Shown one piece after another: positions 1 to 5,365 of a DNA stretch of 5,446 nucleotides; positions within the stretch are counted from its first letter, which is position 1, and every line of letters begins with the position of its first letter. Origin of the DNA: Nitrososphaerota archaeon (GTDB taxonomy: Archaea > Thermoproteota > Nitrososphaeria > Nitrososphaerales > Nitrosopumilaceae); the NCBI GenBank assembly GCA_028867395.1, contig JAGWGO010000116.1, positions 1 to 5,446 on the forward strand. The letters run 5' to 3'. Below the pieces are notes generated by a model. The model made no database searches and was not told where the DNA came from. It worked only from the letters and a program-made list of their open reading frames with translations. The translations under genes were made by a program, and so were the position numbers.

Positions 1-393
1 CTTGAAAAACTTGACATGCAGATTAGAACTGCTGATATAATCAATGCTGTAGATCCAAGCGAGGTGGTCTCTATGGTTATGACAACCCATCTCTTGCCGG
101 ATATCATGGGAAACCTCAGGGCATATTCAGGCCAGTCATTTAGGTGCACATCATGTGGCGCAAGCTATAGAAGAATTCCCTTGGCAGGAAAATGTCTTGA
201 GTGTGGCAATAAACTGATTCAAACAATGACAAGACCATCTGTTCAAAAATATCTCAAGCTTGCAAGAAGGATGCTTGGCAAGTACAGGATTGAACCATAT
301 CTAAGAGGCCGAGTCTTATCTTTGCTAGATGAGCTTGAACTTGTGTTTGGTAAGGAAGACGGTAGCCAGGCCCTGCTTACAGATTATGCCTAG
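1..393 (+). CDS. polC: DNA polymerase D (PolII) large catalytic subunit DP2, C-terminal end (5' truncated)
   Basis: The reading frame is open from the first base of the window, so the ATG at 16 is internal and the gene starts upstream; 130 codons are visible. DP2 is the polymerising subunit of the archaeal replicative enzyme PolD, which works with the DP1 exonuclease subunit and PCNA at the replication fork. Visible evidence is the family's C-terminal block: a segment reading HLLPDIMGNLRAYSGQSFRC, then a zinc ribbon with cysteines at visible residues 49, 52, 65 and 68 (CX2C-X12-CX2C, bases 145-204), then a helical stretch and a short tail. The last eight residues, QALLTDYA (367-390), have the spacing of a PCNA-interacting peptide (Q, L at +3, aromatic at +6), as seen at the C-terminus of other archaeal DP2 proteins. 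The stop TAG overlaps the convergent glyA stop. The symbol polC is the archaeal usage and is unrelated to bacterial PolC. The polymerase core lies outside the window. Confidence 0.93.
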   Translation, partial: LEKLDMQIRTADIINAVDPSEVVSMVMTTHLLPDIMGNLRAYSGQSFRCTSCGASYRRIPLAGKCLECGNKLIQTMTRPSVQKYLKLARRMLGKYRIEPYLRGRVLSLLDELELVFGKEDGSQALLTDYA

Positions 394-1712
394 CGTATCT
401 TGATGTAGTCATATCCGCCAATCTTGCTTTCAAAGCAGTAGCGGACCTTTTGGAATTTTTTTCTGAATCGTTTAACTTCAGCTGCAACCTTTTTCTTGTC
501 TTTTTTATCAACAACTACATTTTTAATAAATTCCGCAACCTGTTTCATCTCTGATCCACCCATTCCAAGTCTTGTAAGCTCTGCAACTCCTAGTCTCATT
601 CCTCCTGGATGGAAGTAATTGCGACCAGCCTTGATGTCTCCTGGAATAAGCTGCCTGTTTACAATAATGTTTGCCTTTTCAAGATCAGCCTCGATGGTTC
701 CTCCGTCTCCAAACGAAAGTACGTTTACTACAATTTGGTGTGATTTTGTAAACCCGCGTTTCTCTCCAAGAACTGTAAAACCTGCTGCGCTTAGATCTTC
801 TGCTAAGGTCTTTGCATTTTTGACTACCTGGGCTGCATATTTTTTGCCAAACTCTAACATTTCGGCAAACGCAATGGCCTTGCCTGCCATGTGGTGTAAA
901 TGATGATTACTTGTCATTCCAGGAAACGTTGCCTTTTTGATCTCTTCGGCATACTTGTTAAATGAGCAGATCATTCCTCCCTGAGGACCAAACAAAGTCT
1001 TGTGCGTACTCATGGTCATTGCATCGGCACCCTCTCTGAGAGGATCTTGGAACTGCCCTCCTGCAATAAGACCTGCCACGTGAGCCCCATCATAATTTAT
1101 GAACATATTGTAACTTTTCAGAAAATCTGCAAGCTCCTTTACAGGATGAGGAAACAGAAATACCGAGCCTCCAAACATTGCAAGCTTTGGAACTCTACCA
1201 GCCTTTTCAAGCTCCTGTACCTTTTGCTTTGTCTTGTCTACATCAATTGACATTTCTTCGGCATCAAATGGATAGAACTCTATATCCAATCCATGGACAA
1301 GTCCTGCAGTTCCGGCGTGTTCTTTTTTGCCATGAGATATGTGTCCGCCAGAGGGAATTGACGGTGCAATCATCACATCACCTGGATTTGTAAACGCTGA
1401 ATAGATTGCCAAGTTAGCAACTACACCCGAGATTGGTCTCACATCCACAAACTCTGCTTTGAATAGCCTTTGGGCAAGTTCCATGCACTTGAACTCTACT
1501 TTATCTATGTAGACGCATCCTGCATAGACCCGCTCTCCTGGCCACCCTTCTGCATATCTATTTGCAAAGTCTGAAACGGTTGCCTCTCTGACTGCCGGGC
1601 TTGGAATGTTCTCGCTTGCAATCAAGGGAATAGATTCTGCAAACCATTTGTTGTGAGTCTTGAGCAAGGAAAGCACTTCATTGTAAGCAAGACGTGGTGA
1701 AAAACGTGACAT
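390..1712 (-). CDS. glyA: Serine hydroxymethyltransferase (archaeal type)
   Basis: This cytosolic PLP enzyme interconverts serine and glycine while moving a one-carbon unit to or from a reduced pterin. The 440-residue protein is intact and of usual archaeal length. Visible landmarks are LIASEN at 30-35 (S33, E34), EGWPGERVYAGC at 55-66, GGHISHG at 122-128 (H124 and H127 near the cofactor ring), YDGAH at 207-211 (D208 for the PLP pyridine nitrogen, H211), STHKTLFGPQGG at 235-246 with K238 as the Schiff-base lysine, SNHHLHH at 268-274, and GMRLG at 371-375 with R373 for the substrate carboxylate. Bacterial enzymes have two tyrosines in the RYYGGC motif; here the first is V62 and only Y63 remains. 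As I recall, methanogen enzymes also lack the first tyrosine, which may reflect a methanopterin-like rather than folate cofactor (inference). A lysine-rich segment (403-423) precedes the C-terminus. The ATG start lies about 28 bases below a TATA-like element, with no Shine-Dalgarno, suggesting a near-leaderless mRNA. Confidence 0.96.
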   Translation of the reverse strand: MSRFSPRLAYNEVLSLLKTHNKWFAESIPLIASENIPSPAVREATVSDFANRYAEGWPGERVYAGCVYIDKVEFKCMELAQRLFKAEFVDVRPISGVVANLAIYSAFTNPGDVMIAPSIPSGGHISHGKKEHAGTAGLVHGLDIEFYPFDAEEMSIDVDKTKQKVQELEKAGRVPKLAMFGGSVFLFPHPVKELADFLKSYNMFINYDGAHVAGLIAGGQFQDPLREGADAMTMSTHKTLFGPQGGMICSFNKYAEEIKKATFPGMTSNHHLHHMAGKAIAFAEMLEFGKKYAAQVVKNAKTLAEDLSAAGFTVLGEKRGFTKSHQIVVNVLSFGDGGTIEADLEKANIIVNRQLIPGDIKAGRNYFHPGGMRLGVAELTRLGMGGSEMKQVAEFIKNVVVDKKDKKKVAAEVKRFRKKFQKVRYCFESKIGGYDYIKIR

Positions 1713-1720
1713 GACTTGTT

Positions 1721-1730
1721 CGATTCCCTT
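1721..1730 (-). promoter_or_regulatory. Promoter-proximal box AAGGGAATCG upstream of glyA (mirrored partner at 1803-1814)
   Basis: On the minus strand this reads AAGGGAATCG, ending 8 bases before the glyA ATG and starting about 10 bases below the candidate TATA centre. Nearly the same sequence, with two extra A residues, occurs in the opposite orientation before the thermosome gene. The placement between TATA box and start is where an archaeal repressor or an initiation-region element could act. A chance match in A/T-rich DNA cannot be excluded. Confidence 0.3.
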
Positions 1731-1736
1731 TCCTAA

Positions 1737-1744
1737 TTTAAAAT
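1737..1744 (-). promoter_or_regulatory. Candidate TATA box for glyA
   Basis: Read on the minus strand this is ATTTTAAA, within an A/T-rich stretch. Its centre is about 28 bases upstream of the first base of the glyA ATG. Archaeal TATA boxes usually sit 25-28 bases before the transcription start, so the transcript would begin within a few bases of the start codon. No ribosome binding site is visible near the ATG, which fits leaderless translation. The BRE upstream of it is not convincing. Assigned by position and composition only. Confidence 0.45.
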
Positions 1745-1789
1745 ATCGTTAAAAATTGTGGAAAATTCAATCCGCCAAGAGTTGGTCTA

Positions 1790-1797
1790 CATAAAGA
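1790..1797 (+). promoter_or_regulatory. Candidate TATA box for the thermosome gene
   Basis: The sequence ACATAAAG lies in an A/T-rich patch with its centre about 34 bases upstream of the thermosome ATG, predicting a leader of roughly 8 bases. An overlapping alternative, AATAATAA at 1797-1804, would give a leaderless start instead. No Shine-Dalgarno-like sequence is present in the 15 bases before the ATG. Placement is by distance and composition, so the choice between the two is open. Confidence 0.35.
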
Positions 1798-1802
1798 ATA
1801 AT

Positions 1803-1814
1803 AAGGGAAAATCG
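1803..1814 (+). promoter_or_regulatory. Promoter-proximal box AAGGGAAAATCG upstream of the thermosome gene
   Basis: This is the plus-strand partner of the glyA box at 1721-1730: AAGGGAA and TCG are shared and two A residues are inserted. It ends 13 bases before the thermosome ATG and begins about 10 bases after the centre of the candidate TATA element at 1790-1797, the same layout as on the glyA side. A shared regulator or a common core-promoter element would explain it, but only comparison with relatives can tell. Confidence 0.3.
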
Positions 1815-1827
1815 GTCTCAGCAAATC

Positions 1828-3516
1828 ATGTCAATTCAAGCGTCAGCAGGCGGAATTCCTGTTGTTATACTAAAAGAGGGCGCAACCCAAACCAAGGGAC
1901 GTGACGCTCAAAAAAATAACATTACTGCGGCAAAGTTGATCGCAGAGGTAGTTCACACTAGCCTTGGACCAAGAGGAATGGACAAGATGCTAGTAGATTC
2001 TTTGGGCGATGTTACAATTACAAACGACGGTGCAACTATATTAAAAGAGATTGATGTCCAGCACCCGGCTGCAAAGATGCTAGTTGAGATCTCCAAGGCA
2101 ACAGACAATGAGGTGGGAGATGGAACAACATCTGCTGTAATACTTGCTGGTGCACTATTGGAAAATGCCGAGTCTCTCATCCTACAGGATGTTCACCCAA
2201 CAATAATTGTTGATGGTTACAGAAAGGCTGCCCATAAAGCAAGAGAGCTTTTGGCAAAGATTGCAGACAAGGTTACTGCAACCGACAAGGATGTTCTTGA
2301 GAGAATAGCAAGGACATCGATGCAGACAAAACTTGTGAGAAGAGATTCTGCAAACTTGGCAGACATGATAGTAAAGGCGGTAGTTGCAGTTGCAGAAAAG
2401 ACTGATGATGGTTACCTCGTAGACATTGATGATATCAAGGTAGAAAAAAAGGCAGGCGGTTCCATCAAGGACTCTATTTTCACTAAAGGAATAGTGCTTG
2501 ACAAAGAAGTAGTTCACAGCGGAATGCCAAAAAAGATTGAGAATGCAAAGATTGCCATAATCAATAATGCACTTGAGATTGATAAAACGGAATTTGATGC
2601 CAAGATAAACATTCAGAATCCACAACAAATGAAGTCATTTCTTGACGAAGAAAACAGAATGATAAAGAACATGGTTGACAAGGTCATTGCGTCTGGCGCT
2701 AATGTTCTGTTTTGCCAAAAAGGCATTGACGACATGGCACAACACTATCTTGCAAAGGCTGGAATCCTTACAGTTAGAAGAGTAAAAGAAAGTGATATGG
2801 CAAAACTTGCAAAAGCAACGGGCGCAAGAATAATTACAAACCTTGATGATCTCTTTGGAAAAGATCTTGGCACTTCCGAGATAGTAGAAGAACGAAAGGT
2901 AGAGACCGACAGGTGGGTCTTTGTAGAAGGTTGCAAGCATCCAAAAGCAGTTACTCTTCTTGTGCGAGGAGGATCTCAAAGAGTTGTCGACGAAGTTGAG
3001 AGATCTGTTCACGATGCATTAATGGTAGTCAAAGATGTCATGGAAAACCCCATGATTGTAGCAGGTGGAGGCGCACCAGAAACCTATGCTGCAACAAAGC
3101 TAAGAGAATGGGCAAAAACACTTGAGGGACGTGAACAACTTGCAGTAGAGAAATTTGCAGACTCACTTGAAGTAATTCCAATCACACTTGCAGAAAACGC
3201 AGGAATGGATCCAATTGACACACTTGCATCATTACGATCAAAGCAACTTAAAGGAAACAAGTGGACTGGCATCGATGTAATGAAAGGCCAAGTAGCTAGT
3301 ATGCATGCAACAGATATCTTTGAACCACTGTCTGTTAAAAATCAGATAATTTCGTCTGCAACAGAAGCAGCATCTATGATCCTAAGAATTGATGATGTAA
3401 TTGCAGTAGCCAAGGGTGCAGGTGGACCTCCGCCAGGCGGCATGGGTGGTATGGGTGGTATGGAAGGAATGGGTGGTATGGGCGGAATGGGTATGCCACC
3501 TATGGGCATGGAATAA
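1828..3516 (+). CDS. thsA: Thermosome subunit (group II chaperonin, HSP60/CCT family)
   Basis: This cytosolic ATP-dependent chaperonin subunit assembles into double rings that enclose and refold proteins, using a built-in lid in place of a GroES cap. The 562-residue protein is full length. ATP-site motifs in order are TSLGPRGMDK at 44-53, TNDGATIL at 65-72, VGDGTTS at 96-102, AGGGAPE at 412-418 and DPIDTL at 461-466. D67 and D396 align with the aspartates D64 and D393 studied in the Thermococcus KS-1 chaperonin. Residues about 247-276 match the helical protrusion that forms the lid, and FVEGC at 365-369 belongs to the apical domain. The protein ends in a flexible Gly-Gly-Met tail (537-556, then GMPPMGME). 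The ATG is supported by the family N-terminus (MSIQ then PVVILKEG) and by its distance to the promoter. Related archaea often carry two paralogues; whether this is the alpha or beta type cannot be decided here, so the letter in the symbol is provisional. Confidence 0.97.
   Translation: MSIQASAGGIPVVILKEGATQTKGRDAQKNNITAAKLIAEVVHTSLGPRGMDKMLVDSLGDVTITNDGATILKEIDVQHPAAKMLVEISKATDNEVGDGTTSAVILAGALLENAESLILQDVHPTIIVDGYRKAAHKARELLAKIADKVTATDKDVLERIARTSMQTKLVRRDSANLADMIVKAVVAVAEKTDDGYLVDIDDIKVEKKAGGSIKDSIFTKGIVLDKEVVHSGMPKKIENAKIAIINNALEIDKTEFDAKINIQNPQQMKSFLDEENRMIKNMVDKVIASGANVLFCQKGIDDMAQHYLAKAGILTVRRVKESDMAKLAKATGARIITNLDDLFGKDLGTSEIVEERKVETDRWVFVEGCKHPKAVTLLVRGGSQRVVDEVERSVHDALMVVKDVMENPMIVAGGGAPETYAATKLREWAKTLEGREQLAVEKFADSLEVIPITLAENAGMDPIDTLASLRSKQLKGNKWTGIDVMKGQVASMHATDIFEPLSVKNQIISSATEAASMILRIDDVIAVAKGAGGPPPGGMGGMGGMEGMGGMGGMGMPPMGME
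3436..3495 (+). repeat. Gly-Gly-Met coding repeat at the thermosome C-terminus
   Basis: Twenty codons (residues 537-556) consist almost only of GGM units of nine bases, interrupted once by a Glu in MEGM and closing with a GM pair. Synonymous glycine codons (GGC, GGT, GGA) vary between units, so the repeat is not a recent perfect duplication. Similar GGM tails occur in GroEL and many thermosomes, where they extend disordered from the equatorial domain into the ring cavity. Confidence 0.85.
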
Positions 3517-3529
3517 CCAAATCTATTCC
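3510..3529 (+). terminator. Weak hairpin over the thermosome stop codon, possible terminator
   Basis: GGAATA at 3510-3515 and TATTCC at 3524-3529 form a perfect six-base inverted repeat with an eight-base loop, spanning the TAA stop at 3514-3516. It is followed by pyrimidine-rich CCCTTCTC and then TTTATTT at 3541-3547. Archaeal termination depends mainly on T-rich tracts rather than hairpins, and the downstream T-rich stretch is also the best TATA candidate for the next gene, so this is a weak call. Confidence 0.22.
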
Positions 3530-3540
3530 CCTTCTCAAAG

Positions 3541-3548
3541 TTTATTTG
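3541..3548 (+). promoter_or_regulatory. Candidate TATA box for the small membrane protein gene
   Basis: TTTATTTG, preceded by CAAAG, resembles an archaeal BRE plus TATA element. Its centre is 26-27 bases before the ATG at 3571, the spacing expected for a leaderless transcript starting at that ATG. With this promoter, the GTG at 3553 would lie upstream of the transcription start and could not be used. The element is the main argument for the start chosen for the following gene. Confidence 0.45.
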
Positions 3549-3570
3549 ACTAGTGAAAATAGGCAAACCT

Positions 3571-3849
3571 ATGCAGCTAGGCAGCAACAAGATCTTGGCT
3601 GGTGCAAAGTACGTCTATCTGATAGTCTTCTTTGCATTGCTCTCAGGAGTTTTTTACCCAGTCATTACTCATAGTGCCTGGGACCCAGTTGTAATTGGAA
3701 CAATAATACTCTTCATAGGGATGACTGGAGCTGTTGCTCTTTACAAGGCAGCAACTGGAAGCAATCACAAAAGAGCTTATCTTATCATTGGTCTTGCCAT
3801 CATGGCAATTACAATGTTTCTGATATACGCCGCGATAGGAAGAGTCTAG
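3571..3849 (+). CDS. Small three-helix membrane protein of unknown function
   Basis: I do not recognise a family. From the ATG at 3571 the product has 92 residues with three hydrophobic segments at about 14-33, 38-60 and 69-90, covering most of the protein. Lysines 7 and 13 and the KAATGSNHKR loop (59-68) carry the positive charge, so by the positive-inside rule the N-terminus and second loop should be cytoplasmic and the short THSAWD loop (33-38) outside. There is no signal peptidase site, metal ligand cluster or obvious catalytic motif. A longer frame opens at a GTG at 3553, but TATA placement favours the ATG. The gene follows the thermosome by 54 bases on the same strand, and its TAG overlaps the glnA stop by four bases. 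Codon use and composition look like the neighbours, so it appears native. Readthrough from the thermosome gene is possible, which would make a shared stress role conceivable but unproven. Confidence 0.8.
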   Translation: MQLGSNKILAGAKYVYLIVFFALLSGVFYPVITHSAWDPVVIGTIILFIGMTGAVALYKAATGSNHKRAYLIIGLAIMAITMFLIYAAIGRV

Positions 3850-5330
3850 ATATCAAAATAAAGATAGAATTCGTGAGGATGCGGCCTTATTGAGATCTCA
3901 TGATCGTCCGCCCTTTGTATCTCAATTATTTTGTCTATTGTATCGTTTGAAAATATTGGACTGAGAAACTTTCTATCGCTTTCAAGCTCATCAAGTGCCT
4001 CTCCCAGAGTGGCAGGCAAGTCCTTGATTCCCTTGGCATCCCTTTGAGCCTTGGTCATCTTGTATATATCTTCATTGACTGGATCGCCCGGATCAGTCTT
4101 CTTTTTGATTCCATCAAGCCCTGCAGCAAGAACTGCGGGAAACACAAGATATGGATTTGAAGATGGGTCTGGCGCTCGGAACTCTATCCTCTTTATCTTG
4201 GAATACTTTTCTCCCCTAAAATGAGCAGGAATTCTAATTATTGCAGACCTGTTGCTTGCGCTCCATGCAATATACACCGGTGCTTCATATCCTGGGACTA
4301 GCCTGTGGTAGGAATTTGTCGTGGGTGCAACAATTGCAGATAATGCCCTTGCATGATTCATGATTCCGCCGCAGTAGTATCGCGCTATTTGGCTAATCTC
4401 TTCTTTGTCATCTTTGTCAAAGAACATGTTCTTTCCATCTTTCCATAAACTGACATTAGTGTGCATTCCAGAACCTGCGTCCATGGAAATTGGTTTTGGC
4501 ATCATTGTTGCCACCTTGTCATACTTTTTTGCAATGTTTCTTACAACATACTTGTAGGTCTGAGCTCCATCAGCAGCATTAGTCATGGTATCATATCTGA
4601 TATCTATCTCACATTGTCCAGCAGTTGCCACTTCATGATGGTGGTTATCACATAAAATTCCAAAATACTCATTTAAACACTCTACACAATCATTTCTGTA
4701 CTCTGTTAGAGTATCAGCAGGAGTGCTAGGATAGTATCCCTTTCTCAATGCCATTGGGTATCCCTTTCCTTCTTGGTTCCATGGAGCTTCCTTTGATTCA
4801 ATTGAATATGACTGACCCTTGTATGGCGTCAATACATCCCACTGGATCTTGTCGAAAACGAAAAACTCTACCTCAGGACCCCAGTAACTTGTATCAAAAC
4901 CCTGAGTGGTAAGATACTTCTCAGCTTTTTGCGCAATGCCTCTCGGATCTGCCTCTAGTCTTCCCTTTCCCCAGCCCCAATACACATCACATATCAACCT
5001 GGCAGTCTTGGAACTTGTCATCCAAGGAATTACTGCATATGTGTTTGGGTCTGGCTTTAGCACCATGTCAGAGTCCTGGATAGACGCAAACCCAACAATT
5101 GAAGAACCGTCTAGTTTTGGCAGTCCATCCTGCATCTGCTGCGGAGTAAACAGGTTTGCTGATATTGTTGTGTGATGAAACCTCCCCCTAAGACCTGTAA
5201 ACTGTAGATCGATGAATTTTATTTGATCGTGTTTTATTTTTGCAAAAACCTCATCGGCAGAGTACGAAGTTGATACTGGCTCTCCACCAATCACTTTATA
5301 TGGCAATTTTGCACCTTGATCATAAAACAT
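3846..5330 (-). CDS. glnA: Glutamine synthetase, type I
   Basis: The enzyme makes glutamine from glutamate, ammonia and ATP in the cytosol, as a dodecamer of two hexameric rings. The intact 494-residue protein carries every expected active-site block: DGSSIVGF at 74-81, GPEVEFF at 151-157 (metal ligands E153, E155), HHEVATAGQCEID at 231-243 (E233, E241), GSGMH at 286-290 (H290), NSYHRLVPGYEAP at 339-351 (R343, E349), NRSAIIRIP at 360-368 and RIEFRAPDPSSNPYL at 381-395 (E383, R385). An insert-like stretch around 165-205 and overall length resemble the GSI-beta group more than the shorter (about 440-residue) GSI-alpha enzymes. Y423, in DIYKM, aligns with the adenylylated Tyr397 of enteric enzymes, though surrounding residues differ. 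About 24 residues precede the usual family start; ATG 5330 is the longest start, with TTG codon 9 and GTG codon 13 as alternatives. It is convergent with the membrane protein gene and divergent from the next gene. Confidence 0.96.
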   Translation of the reverse strand: MFYDQGAKLPYKVIGGEPVSTSYSADEVFAKIKHDQIKFIDLQFTGLRGRFHHTTISANLFTPQQMQDGLPKLDGSSIVGFASIQDSDMVLKPDPNTYAVIPWMTSSKTARLICDVYWGWGKGRLEADPRGIAQKAEKYLTTQGFDTSYWGPEVEFFVFDKIQWDVLTPYKGQSYSIESKEAPWNQEGKGYPMALRKGYYPSTPADTLTEYRNDCVECLNEYFGILCDNHHHEVATAGQCEIDIRYDTMTNAADGAQTYKYVVRNIAKKYDKVATMMPKPISMDAGSGMHTNVSLWKDGKNMFFDKDDKEEISQIARYYCGGIMNHARALSAIVAPTTNSYHRLVPGYEAPVYIAWSASNRSAIIRIPAHFRGEKYSKIKRIEFRAPDPSSNPYLVFPAVLAAGLDGIKKKTDPGDPVNEDIYKMTKAQRDAKGIKDLPATLGEALDELESDRKFLSPIFSNDTIDKIIEIQRADDHEISIRPHPHEFYLYFDI

Positions 5331-5365
5331 AGGGGTCTATGATTTAAGTATTGTTGGGTGTGTAA
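5331..5365. promoter_or_regulatory. Compact 35-base divergent promoter region between glnA and the next gene
   Basis: Only 35 bases separate the two start codons, too few for two independent archaeal core promoters, so each promoter must run into the other gene's 5' end. On the minus strand, ACTTAAAT (centred near 5346) is the best-looking TATA but lies only about 16 bases from the glnA ATG; CATTTACA (5362-5369) has better spacing for a leader of a few bases. For the plus-strand gene, GGTG at 5357-5360 lies five bases before the ATG and could be a weak Shine-Dalgarno. ATAAAA at 5322-5327, inside glnA, is a possible plus-strand TATA. None of these is strong. Confidence 0.35.

Noticed and set aside
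619..1393. Three short plus-strand frames antisense to glyA
   Set aside because: They overlap each other and lie entirely opposite well-conserved SHMT motifs; no independent support.
1713..1827. Possible tRNA, small RNA or small gene in the largest intergenic region
   Set aside because: At 115 bases it shows no cloverleaf or stable fold by eye and no credible short frame; promoter elements explain it.
2182..2628. 148-codon open frame antisense to the thermosome gene
   Set aside because: Its translation is rich in Cys, Tyr and Phe with no recognisable motif, and it lies wholly opposite a highly conserved coding region; it is a shadow of the thermosome codons.
2635..3012. 125-codon open frame antisense to the thermosome gene
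   Set aside because: Same reasoning: composition is unlike a real protein, no promoter or start context, and it lies fully within the conserved thermosome.
3436..3495. Tandem 9-base units considered as a CRISPR-like or mobile repeat
   Set aside because: There are no spacers, the units are in frame and vary at synonymous positions, and they encode the known GGM tail.
3342..3590. 82-codon minus-strand frame with an IPPIPP repeat
   Set aside because: The proline pattern is just the reverse complement of the Gly-Gly-Met codons of the thermosome tail.
4461..5175. Two short plus-strand frames antisense to glnA
   Set aside because: They lie opposite conserved glutamine synthetase blocks and show no domain or start signal.
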